A DNA stretch of 64,000 nt from Nocardia kruczakiae NBRC 101016 (GCF_001612965.1 NZ_BDBL01000016.1:108273-172272), one strand, 5' to 3'. Shown: positions 44,378-53,066, numbered from the stretch's first letter. Translations and numbers: made by a program. Notes: a model not told the origin generated them from the letters alone.

Positions 44378-45397
44378 ATGCCTACCGCGACTGTGCCCAC
44401 CGCCCTGTCCATCCTCGACCTGGCGTCGGTGGCCCCCGGCGCGACCGCCCGCGAGAGCTTCGCCAACAGCGTCGCCCTCGCCCAGGCCGCCGAGCGCAGC
44501 GGATATCGGCGTGTCTGGTACGCCGAACACCACAACATGCGCTCCATCGCGTCGAGCGCCACCAGTGTGCTCATCGGCCACGTCGCCGAACACACCGAGA
44601 CCATCCGGCTCGGCGCGGGCGGCATCATGCTGCCCAACCATTCCCCGCTGGTCATCGCCGAACAGTTCGGCACCCTGGAAACGCTGTTCCCCGGCCGCAT
44701 CGATCTCGGCCTCGGCCGCGCGCCCGGCAGCGATCAGAAGACGATGCTCGCCCTGCGCCGCGATCCGCACTCGGCCGACTCGTTCCCGCAGGACGTCCTC
44801 GAACTACAGGGATATCTGAGCGGGCAGTCGCGCATCCCCGGTGTACAGGCGGTGCCGCGCGCGGAAGGCGTTGTGCCGCTCTACATTCTGGGTTCCTCGC
44901 TGTTCGGCGCACAGCTCGCGGCGCATCTCGGCCTGCCGTACGCCTTCGCCTCGCACTTCGCGCCGGATGCGTTCCACCAGGCGGTCGAGGTCTACCGCGA
45001 GAAGTTCCAGGCCTCCGAGCAGCTCGCCGAACCGTATGTGATGGCCGGCATCAACGTCTTCGCCGCCGAGACGCACGACGAGGCGATCGAGCAGAAGACC
45101 GTCTCCTACCGTGCCCGCGCCCGCATGATGATCTCCCGCGGCGCCGGCACGGCGACCTTCACCGACGAGGAGATCGACGCCTTCCTCGCCTCGCCCAACG
45201 GTGCCCAGCTGGCCTCGATGACGCGCTACACCGCCGCCGGCACTCCGGACGAAGTACGCGACCACCTCGACGAATTCGCCACCTCGATCGGCGCCGACGA
45301 GCTGATCCTCGTCCACCACGCCACCGATATCGCCGACCGGGTCCGATCCGTCGAACTGACCGCGGCCGCGATGCGCGCCGAGCGAGCGGCCAACTGA
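44378..45397 (+). CDS. LLM-class (luciferase-like) flavin-dependent monooxygenase
   Basis: A 339-aa TIM-barrel flavoenzyme of the bacterial luciferase-like superfamily, of the MsnO8/YhbW type ([12 protein letters not shown] at the N-terminus, [40 protein letters not shown]). It uses reduced FMN or F420 from a partner reductase. AAAGG precedes the ATG at 44378. It lies directly downstream of the ArsR regulator on the same strand, forming a probable regulator-enzyme unit, and is followed by a strong hairpin. Confidence 0.9.
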   Translation: MPTATVPTALSILDLASVAPGATARESFANSVALAQAAERSGYRRVWYAEHHNMRSIASSATSVLIGHVAEHTETIRLGAGGIMLPNHSPLVIAEQFGTLETLFPGRIDLGLGRAPGSDQKTMLALRRDPHSADSFPQDVLELQGYLSGQSRIPGVQAVPRAEGVVPLYILGSSLFGAQLAAHLGLPYAFASHFAPDAFHQAVEVYREKFQASEQLAEPYVMAGINVFAAETHDEAIEQKTVSYRARARMMISRGAGTATFTDEEIDAFLASPNGAQLASMTRYTAAGTPDEVRDHLDEFATSIGADELILVHHATDIADRVRSVELTAAAMRAERAAN

Positions 45398-45399
45398 AA

Positions 45400-45429
45400 C
45401 GGCCGGGCCCGTCGCTACGGGCCCGGCCG
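45400..45429. terminator. Terminator between LLM and cutinase genes
   Basis: Perfect 13-bp GC-only-rich stem (CGGCCGGGCCCGT, loop CGCT, ACGGGCCCGGCCG) starting 3 bases after the LLM stop and lying 37 bases from the convergent cutinase stop. Confidence 0.75.
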
Positions 45430-45466
45430 CTGCCGGCTCACCTGCGGTGACTACCGCCGCGCTCGC

Positions 45467-47167
45467 CTACTTCGTGGCCGTCGTGGTCGGTGCCGCCGAC
45501 GTGGTGGTCGGCTGCGTCGTCGTCGGCTGGGTGGTCGTCGGCTGGGTGGTCGTCGGTGCCGTGGTCTCGACCGGGGCCGCGACCTGGGTGCGAGCCGGCG
45601 GTTCTGCCGGTGCGACGGTCGTGGTCGTGGTGGCCGGGGCCGGCGTCGTGGTGGTCGGCGCCGTGCCGGTGGTCGTCGGTGTCTCGGTCGTCGTCGCCGG
45701 CGGGGTGGTGGTGGCCGGCGGGGTGGTGGTGGCCGCGGGGCTCGTCGTGGTGGCCGCCTTGGCGTCGGCCGCCTTGCTGTCCTGGACGGTCTTGTACGCC
45801 GCCTGGACGTCGGCCTGGGTCGGCTGCGACTTGGTGTCGACCTGCTGGCCCGCCTGCGCCTGCTGCGCCAGGTGGGTGAGCCACGCCGCCGCGTATTCGG
45901 CCGAGGTCATCGGCTTGCCGTTCGCGGCATCGGAGTCGCGCCAGTAGTCGAAGTGGTGGCCGGTGCCGTTGGGCCCCAGGGTCAGCTGGTACGGATCACT
46001 CATGATCACCGGGATGGTGTTCTGGTTGGTCACGATCAGGCCGATGATCTCGTTGAGAACCTTCTGCGGCAGATACGCCAGCGGCGCCATCTGCTCGGTC
46101 GAAATCGACTGTGCCGGAGCGGGTGCGGGCGGATTGTCGCCCGGCTTGTAGCCCGGTTCCGAGACCTTCAGCAGCACCTGCAGGAAGGTCTCGTTACTGG
46201 CCATCCAATTCGGCTGCGACGCGATGTAGGAGAAGGCGTTCATCGCGATCCGGCCGAGTGTGACCGCCACATCCTGACCCGTCGCGGGCGTCAGTCCCTC
46301 GTTCTGCAAGTTGTCGACGTTCAATTGCCGGCCCACGTTGGCGGCCAGCTGCAGCAGCGAAATGTTCTGCGGCGCAGCGCAAGTGAGGTCGCCCTCGGAG
46401 CAGAACGAGGCAACCTTGCCGTTCAGCGCGCCGAAGTCGCCGGCCTGGTCCGGCAGAGCGCCCTGTCCGGAGATCGGCTTGTTGCCGTTCTGGTAGTTCT
46501 GACCGAAGCCGTCGGGATGGTTCGGGTCCTGGGCGCCGGGGAATGGGCCGTCACCCGCGGTGCGGCCGGCATCGGCCAGAATCACCACGCCCAGAACGTT
46601 TTTCGGGTCGACGACATCGTATTTGCCGTCGGCGCCGGGCTCGTCGTGGCCGATTCCCATGGCCACGCGGCGCGCGACGTCGGCGCCTTCGCTGTAACCG
46701 ACGATGGAGAACTTGGTGTCGGGGCAGGCCTGCGCGATGTCGTGCATGACCTTCTCGGCATTGGCCACACCGGTGTCGACGGCCTGCTCGTAGGTGCTCA
46801 TGTTGGCCGGATACGCGATGTACACCGCGGCGTAGGAACCCGGATCCACCTTGTCGGCGGGTGCGTTCACCACCGGATCGACCCAGTGGCTGCTGTAGTC
46901 ACCCGACAGCGCCGCCGGCAGCGCGTTGCCGTTCGCGTCGACCAGCATGGCCGTCTTGTTCGGGTCCGGGCTGTCGTTGCGACCGGCCACCGAGATGGTC
47001 ACCATGTCATGACATTCGGTGACCGACGAGGTGAGCCGCGTATCGCGGGTCTCGGGCGTCGCCATCAGCCCCCACGAGGCCGCGACGATGGCCGCCACCC
47101 CCAAAACTGCTGGTCCGGCGGCCGCGGAGGCTATGCGGTGCCGTTTGATGAACTCGCGAAGAGCCAT
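45467..47167 (-). CDS. Cutinase-family hydrolase with long Thr/Pro tail
   Basis: A 566-aa envelope protein. Residues 14-33 form a signal anchor; the cutinase-like alpha/beta hydrolase domain (about 50-290) has nucleophile Ser-159 in GYSEGAD. The segment FGALNGKVASFCSEGDLTCAAP matches the mycobacterial Rv3802c/cutinase group that hydrolyses lipid esters outside the membrane; paired cysteines support export. Residues about 450-566 are low-complexity Thr/Pro/Ala (TTQPTTTQP-type repeats), perhaps a wall-spanning or glycosylated tail, absent from Rv3802c. The start is ATG 47167. Confidence 0.88.
   Translation of the reverse strand: MALREFIKRHRIASAAAGPAVLGVAAIVAASWGLMATPETRDTRLTSSVTECHDMVTISVAGRNDSPDPNKTAMLVDANGNALPAALSGDYSSHWVDPVVNAPADKVDPGSYAAVYIAYPANMSTYEQAVDTGVANAEKVMHDIAQACPDTKFSIVGYSEGADVARRVAMGIGHDEPGADGKYDVVDPKNVLGVVILADAGRTAGDGPFPGAQDPNHPDGFGQNYQNGNKPISGQGALPDQAGDFGALNGKVASFCSEGDLTCAAPQNISLLQLAANVGRQLNVDNLQNEGLTPATGQDVAVTLGRIAMNAFSYIASQPNWMASNETFLQVLLKVSEPGYKPGDNPPAPAPAQSISTEQMAPLAYLPQKVLNEIIGLIVTNQNTIPVIMSDPYQLTLGPNGTGHHFDYWRDSDAANGKPMTSAEYAAAWLTHLAQQAQAGQQVDTKSQPTQADVQAAYKTVQDSKAADAKAATTTSPAATTTPPATTTPPATTTETPTTTGTAPTTTTPAPATTTTTVAPAEPPARTQVAAPVETTAPTTTQPTTTQPTTTQPTTTSAAPTTTATK
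45473..45770 (-). repeat. Thr/Pro low-complexity repeat within the cutinase gene
   Basis: The 3' end of the cutinase gene is built of short degenerate repeats encoding TTQPTTTQPTTT and TTPPATTTPPATT-like stretches; on the plus strand they read as tandem GTGGTCGTCGGCTGG-like units. Slippage could make its length variable between strains. Confidence 0.7.
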
Positions 47168-47375
47168 GTCCTGATCCCCAATTCGGTCCGACAAGAAAGC
47201 GGGACAGGCCCCCCGACGGGCCGTGTGTGTCACGAGAGGTGTCGGGAACCGCATGGCGAGCGTTACCAGCCGGAACAGTTCTGTGATCTGAACCGCGGCA
47301 TGTAAACGCGGAGGCCGGCCGCGGCGATAAGGCGGTTTTCCGCCCCATCGCGAGAACCGCCGCTTTGACGATCCG

Positions 47376-47389
47376 GCAAATTTCTTTGC
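47376..47389 (+). promoter_or_regulatory. Palindrome upstream of XRE-cupin paralogue 2
   Basis: GCAAATTTCTTTGC, 32 bases before the GTG start at 47422. It matches the GCAAACATCTTTGC element at 40278-40291 in 12 of 14 positions, including both GCAAA and TTTGC arms, upstream of the paralogous regulator gene. Confidence 0.6.
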
Positions 47390-47421
47390 GCCGAGGGTTG
47401 TGCTCTGGGCACGGTGAACGC

Positions 47422-48006
47422 GTGGACGACGGGTTCGAACCGGTAATGGCGGCGCTGGGACCACGGCTGCGCGAGTTGCGCCGCCGCAGCGGCCGGACGT
47501 TGACCGAGCTCTCCGCCGGGACAGCGATTCCGGTCAGCACCCTCTCGCGGCTCGAGTCGGGGCAGCGCAAACCCGGCCTCGAACAACTGCTGGCACTGGC
47601 CCGGGCCTACCGGATTCCGCTGGACGAACTGGTCGGCGCCCCGGCGAGCGGTGACCCCCGGGTGTATCCACAACCGTTCCCACGCGACGGCATGACCGTC
47701 ATCCCGCTGACCCGCAATCCCGGTGGTCTGCAGGTATTCCGCCAGATCCTGCCCGCCGGCGGCAGCCACCGTGAGCCGGCGCCGCGCTCGCACGAGGGCT
47801 ACCACTGGTTGTATGTGCTCGACGGCCGGCTGCGCGTGCTGCTCGGTGATCAGGACCTGGTTCTCGGTACCGGTGAGGTCGCCGAATTCGACACCCACCT
47901 CCCGCACTGGTTCGGCAACGCCGACGCCCGCGCGGTCGAATTCCTCAGCATCCTCGGCCCCCAGGGCGAACGTTTCCACTTGCGAGCGCGGTACCGCCCG
48001 AACTGA
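47422..48006 (+). CDS. XRE-family regulator with C-terminal cupin (paralogue 2)
   Basis: A 194-aa transcription factor closely similar to the one at 40312 (shared VSTLSRLESG recognition region, HEGYxWLYVLxGRLR cupin strand, EFDTxxPHWFG). The GTG start at 47422 (VDDGFEPVMAALGPRL) aligns residue for residue with MDDHLDRALDAVGPRL of the paralogue; the frame upstream is not coding. It lies divergent from the cutinase gene and 47 bases ahead of an AraC-type gene. Near-identical recognition residues and a shared upstream palindrome suggest overlapping regulons. Confidence 0.9.
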   Translation: MDDGFEPVMAALGPRLRELRRRSGRTLTELSAGTAIPVSTLSRLESGQRKPGLEQLLALARAYRIPLDELVGAPASGDPRVYPQPFPRDGMTVIPLTRNPGGLQVFRQILPAGGSHREPAPRSHEGYHWLYVLDGRLRVLLGDQDLVLGTGEVAEFDTHLPHWFGNADARAVEFLSILGPQGERFHLRARYRPN

Positions 48007-48053
48007 ATTCGCCACACCGGGCCGCTCGTGCGAATCGCTCGTACCATGGCGGC

Positions 48054-48914
48054 ATGCCTGTGCAGCCGGTGGTGCTGGCCGGTGCCGTGATGGACCTCGC
48101 GGTCCCGGCCGGGCGCGGCATGCCGGGCGTGAGCATGGCCGGGTTCCGGGGAAGGGCCGGCGAAACGGTCGCCTTGCAGATGATCCCGTATCCGGCGCTG
48201 ACGGTTTTCGTCGATTTCGGTGACGCGCTGGTCGTCGACGGTGTGAGCGGTGCGCGCACGGGCGGCCCCCTCGTGGTCGGCCTGCCCCGGGGCGCGCTGC
48301 GGGGCTCGGGTCGCGCCGTCGACCTCCTGCAGATCCGGCTCTCTCCCGTGGTCGCCCACACGGTGCTCGGTGCGGGTGCGGAACTGAACGGGATGGTGGT
48401 CGGGCTCGGCGAACTCTGGGGTGGCGATGCTGCGCGCGTCCAGGAGCAACTGCGTGCCGCGCGGTCGTGGGATTCGCGCTTCGCGATCGCGCACGCCGCA
48501 CTCGCTCGGCGCCTGGCCACCGGCCCGGAGGTGGATCCGGAGGTCGAATTCGTCTGGCGCCGACTGACGCACAGCCGCGGCCGCGCCCGGATCGAACCAC
48601 TGGCGGCCGAGGTCGGCTGGAGCCGTCAGCGGCTGTGGTCGCGCTTCCGCGCCCAGATCGGGATCACGCCCAAACAGAGCGCCCGGCTGGTGCGGTTCGA
48701 CCACGTGGCCCATCGACTCGCCGCCGGCCACCGCCCCGCCCGGGTCGCCGCCGAAACCGGTTTCGTCGACCAGTCCCATCTCCATCGCGACATCGCCGAC
48801 TTCGCGGGAATGACCACCTCGGCCGTCGCCACCGCCCCATGGCTCTCGGTCGACCACATCGCCTGGCCGCGACGGCTCCCCGCTACCCGCGCGCCATATC
48901 CACGAAGCGGCTGA
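48054..48914 (+). CDS. AraC-family transcriptional regulator
   Basis: A 286-aa regulator. The N-terminal ~150 residues form a sensor domain without a recognised ligand family (resembling DUF6597-type sensors); the C-terminal ~100 residues carry the two AraC helix-turn-helix units (RIEPLAAEVGWSRQRLWSRFRAQIGITPKQSARLVRFD and the VAAETGFVDQSHLHRDI..FAGMT segment). It may be co-transcribed with XRE-cupin paralogue 2. Its 3' end overlaps the convergent dnaB gene by 32 bases. Target genes are unknown. Confidence 0.88.
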   Translation: MPVQPVVLAGAVMDLAVPAGRGMPGVSMAGFRGRAGETVALQMIPYPALTVFVDFGDALVVDGVSGARTGGPLVVGLPRGALRGSGRAVDLLQIRLSPVVAHTVLGAGAELNGMVVGLGELWGGDAARVQEQLRAARSWDSRFAIAHAALARRLATGPEVDPEVEFVWRRLTHSRGRARIEPLAAEVGWSRQRLWSRFRAQIGITPKQSARLVRFDHVAHRLAAGHRPARVAAETGFVDQSHLHRDIADFAGMTTSAVATAPWLSVDHIAWPRRLPATRAPYPRSG

Positions 48915-51537
48915 GGTGGAGTTGGTGGGCGACGGTGATCGTCGCGGTGGGGCCGTTTCGGTGTTTGCCGAGGATCAGGTCGGCTTCGCCGCCGCGCGGG
49001 TCGTCGCGTTCGAACGCGTCGGGGCGGTGCAGCAGGATCACCATATCGGCGTCCTGTTCCAGACTGTTGTGAGCCGAAATACCCTGCGCCACGAAGTTGT
49101 GTGTGCCGGGCACGGTGCCGTCGTAGACGTCCTGCTCGCCCAGGCTGGTGATTTCGACAACTCGATCCCAGAACACGTCATTGGTCGCGAACATCTCGAT
49201 ATCGACGTCCTCGAGTACCTCCGCCACGCGAGCCAGCCGAGACCGGCTGGGTGAGTGTTTCCACATGGTGGATCCACAGAAGCGTGAGCCCATCGCTGCC
49301 GAAAACTCGCGGTGGGTCATGTTCTTCGTAGCCAGGAGCGTTCGGACCTGAGACCAGATCTCCTTCGGCACGGTGTCCACGTTCGTATTGCGGACCATCG
49401 GCTCGAGTTCGAGAAGTGCTGCTTTCGCGGCAACTCCACGACCACCGTGAACACCGATATCGCGGAGAAAGACAGTCTGATTCTCGGAGCCGTCTACGGT
49501 CAGATGCCAGCAGTCGCGATAGCCAGGCTTGCGCACTCGCTTGACGCGTCCGTGTACGCCGAGGCGCAGGAGCAGTTGAACGACATCGTCGACAAGCCGC
49601 CGACTGGTCGACGCATAGTAAACGCGCGCTTGTTTCCCTCTCGCGTCCCAGCGCACGGACCCGTCGGTCGCCCAGAGGTGCCGCAGGAAAAGTGCGATCT
49701 GATCGTTCGGTAGGGCGAAAACTCGCTCGGGAACGAACTTTTCGTAGCTGCGCAGCCCGAATATTCCGAGTTCGTCGAGCCATGCGGCGATCGGATTGCG
49801 CTTGCCGCGTGCCAATCGGTACGGCGCGGGTAGCCGCAAGGTCGTCACCTTGGCAGCGGCGTACTCGTCGCGAACCGCTGTCACGCCGAAGTGCTGTGCC
49901 GCAGTAGTTACCGCTGCGAGGTTCTCCTCGTCGACGCTCGCATATCGGATCGGCTGTCGCCGCACGCACGATCCGTCACCGATCATGTGAGCGAGCAGTA
50001 CAACCTCCGCGTCGGCAAGGCGCTCCGTATGCAACGGTTCAGGGACGATTCGCGGTGTCGCCAACCGATCGCCGATGCTGAGCTTTTCGAGCGGAATCCA
50101 TCCGTCGACGGTGAGGAACGGGTGATTTCCCGTGGCAGAGACCTCGCGCCCGGAGGCGAGCCGAAGTCGAAACACCTCTTTCCGGCCGCTGGGGAAAACC
50201 TTCACCATCGGCCGGGGGACCATCCGCATGCGTTCGTCGAGCGACCAGACCAGCGGTTGCTCATCGCTCGCCAGCAATTCTCCCAGCGTGGTCTCTCCAC
50301 CCGTATCTGCTCGCAGGATGCGCGTCGATGCCGGCATGCACCCCGACTCGCGGAGGTCGGAGACCATGGGGCGCTTGTCCGTTCGCTGTTCGGGACCACG
50401 GTTCAGCTGACTGATGGCGACCACCGGAACTTCCAGTTCCTTGGCCAGTAGTTTCAGGCTTCGGGAGAATTCCGAGACTTCCTGCTGGCGGGATTCGACC
50501 TTCTTACCGGATGTCATCAGCTGCAGGTAGTCCACCACGACGAGCCGCAGATCGTGGCGCTGCTTGAGCCGCCGCGCCTTGGCCCGGATCTCCATCATGG
50601 TCAGGTTCGGCGAATCGTCGACGAACAGCGGCGCCTCACTGATCTCGCTCATCCGGCGCGCGAGTTTGGTCCAGTCGTCGTCGCTCATCCGCCCGGCCCG
50701 CATATCCCCGAGCTTGATCTTCGCCTCCGCCGACAGCAGACGCATCACGATCTCGGTCTTACTCATTTCCAGCGAAAAAATGACGCTCGCCAAGCCGTGC
50801 TTGATCGAACAACTCCGCATGAAATCCATTCCCAGGGTCGACTTGCCGACGCCGGGACGGGCCGCGACGATGATCATCTGGCCGGGGTGCAGGCCGTTGG
50901 TGACCTCGTCGAGTTCGGTGAAGCCGGTCGGTACGCCGAGGGAGATGCCGCCGCGGCTGGCGATGGAGTCGATCTCGTCCATCGTCGGCTGGAGCAGTTC
51001 CTCCAGGGGCAGGAAGTCCTCGGTGGACCGGCGTTCGGTGACCTCGTAGATCTCGGCCTGGGCGCGGTCCACGACCTCGGCGACGTCCTGGCCCTCGGAG
51101 CCCGCGTAGCCGAATTGGACGATGCGCGTGCCGGCCTCGACCAGGCGCCGCAGAATCGCTTTTTCCGCGACGATTTCGGCGTAGTAGGAGGCGTTTGCCG
51201 CCGTCGGCACGGTTTGGGTCAGGGTGACCAGATAGGGCGGGCCGCCGATGCGTTTGAGTTCGCCGCGGCGGTCCAGGGTGGCGGCGACGGTGACCGGGTC
51301 CGCGGGTTCGCCGCGGCCGTAGAGGTCGAGGATCGCGTCGTAGACGGCCTGGTGCGCGGGACGGTAGAAATCGCCGGGGCGGATGACCTCGACGACGTCG
51401 GCGATGGCGTCCTTGCTGAGCAACATGCCGCCGAGCACCGACTGTTCGGCGGCCATATCGTGCGGCGGCTGCCGACCGAAATCCTCGCCGGGCTGATCGT
51501 TGTAATCCGAGTGCCCGCGATCGTCGACGACTGCCAC
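48883..51537 (-). CDS. dnaB: Replicative DNA helicase DnaB with an intein
   Basis: Hexameric helicase that unwinds DNA at the replication fork; precursor of 884 aa from the GTG at 51537 (VAVVDDRGHSDYND), chosen because GAGAGGA lies upstream; the frame is open further to 51633. The N-terminal primase-binding domain is followed by the RecA-like domain with Walker A ARPGVGKST at about residues 226-234 and Walker B VVVDYLQL near 333-340. An intein occupies residues 400-824 (listed separately); joined exteins give about 459 aa, the normal DnaB length. The intein interrupts SDLRESG / SLEQDAD, a highly conserved motif. The 3' end overlaps the AraC gene. Confidence 0.95.
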   Translation of the reverse strand: MAVVDDRGHSDYNDQPGEDFGRQPPHDMAAEQSVLGGMLLSKDAIADVVEVIRPGDFYRPAHQAVYDAILDLYGRGEPADPVTVAATLDRRGELKRIGGPPYLVTLTQTVPTAANASYYAEIVAEKAILRRLVEAGTRIVQFGYAGSEGQDVAEVVDRAQAEIYEVTERRSTEDFLPLEELLQPTMDEIDSIASRGGISLGVPTGFTELDEVTNGLHPGQMIIVAARPGVGKSTLGMDFMRSCSIKHGLASVIFSLEMSKTEIVMRLLSAEAKIKLGDMRAGRMSDDDWTKLARRMSEISEAPLFVDDSPNLTMMEIRAKARRLKQRHDLRLVVVDYLQLMTSGKKVESRQQEVSEFSRSLKLLAKELEVPVVAISQLNRGPEQRTDKRPMVSDLRESGCMPASTRILRADTGGETTLGELLASDEQPLVWSLDERMRMVPRPMVKVFPSGRKEVFRLRLASGREVSATGNHPFLTVDGWIPLEKLSIGDRLATPRIVPEPLHTERLADAEVVLLAHMIGDGSCVRRQPIRYASVDEENLAAVTTAAQHFGVTAVRDEYAAAKVTTLRLPAPYRLARGKRNPIAAWLDELGIFGLRSYEKFVPERVFALPNDQIALFLRHLWATDGSVRWDARGKQARVYYASTSRRLVDDVVQLLLRLGVHGRVKRVRKPGYRDCWHLTVDGSENQTVFLRDIGVHGGRGVAAKAALLELEPMVRNTNVDTVPKEIWSQVRTLLATKNMTHREFSAAMGSRFCGSTMWKHSPSRSRLARVAEVLEDVDIEMFATNDVFWDRVVEITSLGEQDVYDGTVPGTHNFVAQGISAHNSLEQDADMVILLHRPDAFERDDPRGGEADLILGKHRNGPTATITVAHQLHLSRFVDMARG
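49066..50340 (-). mobile_element. LAGLIDADG homing intein in DnaB
   Basis: In-frame 425-residue intein. Splicing residues are intact: Cys-400 as first residue, block B TGNHPFL around 469-475, C-terminal His-Asn (SAHN, ending at 824) and Ser-825 as +1 residue. Two dodecapeptide-like motifs, LLAHMIGDG (514-522) and FLRHLWATDG (617-626), mark a DOD homing endonuclease that looks active. Residues about 722-785 (VRTLLATKNMTHREFSAAMGS...) resemble an extra helix-turn-helix. The insertion point at SDLRESG/S is, from memory, that of the Synechocystis DnaB intein. Confidence 0.93.
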
Positions 51538-51795
51538 TCGACCGTCCTCTCTCATCGCACCCGGCCTGATCCCACCCGGCTTCGACCCTATTGATGACTT
51601 GTTGTACGCCCGGGTACCGACACGTCGGAACATGTCACACCGGCCGTCGCGGCGGCCGCCACATGATCGAGAACCTGCCCGTAGCTAACGAATTCGCCAC
51701 AGCGAGAATCGCGGTGCTACCGGCGCGTGACGACGGCGCCTGGAAGAACCTAAGGGACCGAGTTGGGGATCGCCAAACCGTCCTGTGGAAACAGC

Positions 51796-51804
51796 TGTGG
51801 ATAA
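51796..51804 (-). promoter_or_regulatory. DnaA box
   Basis: TGTGGATAA, exact reverse complement of the consensus DnaA box TTATCCACA, about 260 bases upstream of the dnaB start. Confidence 0.55.
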
Positions 51805-52029
51805 ACTGGGCACAGTTCACCCACCGTTGTGTAGGCCTTGTGCATCAACTGGGGATAACCCGGTATGCGTAGCAGCTGTGACCAGGTGGACACGCGTTTT
51901 TTCGATTTCCCACATGTGGATTGAAATAGCGTCGGCGTGTCACCCGAGATGAACAGCCGGGCGTGTTGGGTTAACACCGCTCTCCGAAGCTATGGCGTAG
52001 ATCACATTCGAGATGGTCGGTTTGGCTAC

Positions 52030-52038
52030 TTGTCCACA
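52030..52038 (+). promoter_or_regulatory. DnaA box
   Basis: TTGTCCACA, the form of the DnaA box preferred in high-GC actinobacterial origins, in the same gene-free region as the box at 51796. Confidence 0.55.
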
Positions 52039-52207
52039 AATCCCCAGGAGCTGGGTAAAAAGTGCGCAGAAGCTGTCGCCGGCGGGATCCGATGCCCACC
52101 GTCACCAACTAGCAAATCTTTCGCAACTCTATCGTGTCGGATCCGATTCCGGTCCGAAACGCGACAAGAGGCGTATACGGGCCTGTCGGCCGGAGAATCC
52201 GCGCAGG

Positions 52208-52246
52208 CGAAGACCATCCCCGCGGTAACCACGGGGATGGTCTTCG
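52208..52246 (-). terminator. Terminator of the rpsF-ssb-rpsR-rplI operon
   Basis: Perfect 15-bp inverted repeat (CGAAGACCATCCCCG / CGGGGATGGTCTTCG) with a 9-base loop, about 75 bases beyond the rplI stop. Strong stem, weak U-tract. Confidence 0.8.
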
Positions 52247-52321
52247 ATGAACTGTGACCCGTCGGCCGGATCGGGCATATCGGCGAACCGATGAGTGCCG
52301 TTGCGGACAGCGGGGCGGAGG

Positions 52322-52777
52322 TCACTCCGCGGCAGCAACCTGCAGGTCGAACTTGGCGATCACGTCGGGGTGTAGGTGCACGGTGACGTTGTGCTTGCCG
52401 GTGCTCTTGATGTGCGACTTCGGCAGCTCGATGCTGCGCTTGTCGAGCACCGGACCACCCGCGGCCTTGACCGCGCCGGCGACATCGGCGGTGGTGACCG
52501 AACCGAACAGCTTGCCGGTGCCGGCGGTCTTCACCGACAGGGACACACCCTCCAGGCCCTCGATCGCGGCCTTGAGCTCCTTGGCGTGGTCCAGGTCGCG
52601 CACGCGACGGGCGTCCTGCGCCCGGCGAATGCCCTCGACCTGCTTCTCGGCGCCGCGGGTGGCGACGATCGCCAGGCCGCGGGGCAGCAGGTAGTTACGG
52701 CCGTAGCCGTCCTTGACCTCCACGGTGTCGCCGGGCGCACCGAGGTTGTCCACATCAGCAGTCAGAATCAGCTTCAT
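52322..52777 (-). CDS. rplI: 50S ribosomal protein L9
   Basis: Large-subunit ribosomal protein, 151 aa, full length: N-terminal domain [32 protein letters not shown], long connecting helix, and C-terminal rRNA-binding domain ([12 protein letters not shown]). GGGAGG precedes the ATG. It is the last gene of rpsF-ssb-rpsR-rplI and is followed by a strong hairpin. Confidence 0.97.
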   Translation of the reverse strand: MKLILTADVDNLGAPGDTVEVKDGYGRNYLLPRGLAIVATRGAEKQVEGIRRAQDARRVRDLDHAKELKAAIEGLEGVSLSVKTAGTGKLFGSVTTADVAGAVKAAGGPVLDKRSIELPKSHIKSTGKHNVTVHLHPDVIAKFDLQVAAAE

Positions 52778-52793
52778 CGTCTGCCTCCCGTTC

Positions 52794-53066
52794 TCAGCGA
52801 GCCGTGGACACGTACGGCAGCAGCGCGACCTCGCGAGAGTTCTTCACCGCGACGGCGATGTCCCGCTGGTGCTGCACGCAGTTTCCGGTGACGCGGCGGG
52901 CGCGGATCTTGCCGCGGTCGCTGACGAACTTGCGCAGCAACGCCGTGTCCTTGTAGTCGATGACGGCGCCGGTGCCCGAGCCGTCCTTCTTCGCCTTCTT
53001 GTCGTCCTTGCAGAACGCGCAAGCCTTCTTCTTCAGCACCTTTTCGCGTGCCGGTGCTTTGGCCAT
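52794..53066 (-). CDS. rpsR: 30S ribosomal protein S18
   Basis: Small-subunit protein of 90 aa, partner of S6. The core [25 protein letters not shown] is typical. The N-terminal KKKACAFCK with a further Cys in TGNCVQHQ gives the zinc-binding (C+) form; many mycobacteria and nocardiae also carry a zinc-independent paralogue elsewhere, induced by zinc limitation. It lies 16 bases before rplI in the conserved operon. Confidence 0.97.
   Translation of the reverse strand: MAKAPAREKVLKKKACAFCKDDKKAKKDGSGTGAVIDYKDTALLRKFVSDRGKIRARRVTGNCVQHQRDIAVAVKNSREVALLPYVSTAR

Larger units (their letters stand above)
51538..52321. other. Long gene-free region between dnaB and rplI
   Basis: 784 bases without a believable ORF, noticeably less GC-rich than the surroundings and rich in short TGTGGA/TCCACA words. 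It contains two exact DnaA boxes (51796 and 52030), near-matches at 51850 (TGGGGATAA) and 51915 (TGTGGATTG), the dnaB promoter and the terminator of the ribosomal-protein operon. In Mycobacterium this gap holds a short gene (Rv0057); none is evident here. Confidence 0.6.

Noticed and set aside
45473..45770. Tandem short repeats suggesting a CRISPR or minisatellite
   Set aside because: The repeats are in frame within the cutinase gene and encode a Thr/Pro tail; spacing and variability do not fit a CRISPR array.
51750..51977. 75-codon minus-strand ORF between dnaB and rplI
   Set aside because: Codon usage differs from real genes here and it spans the DnaA-box region; no ribosome binding site or recognisable domain.
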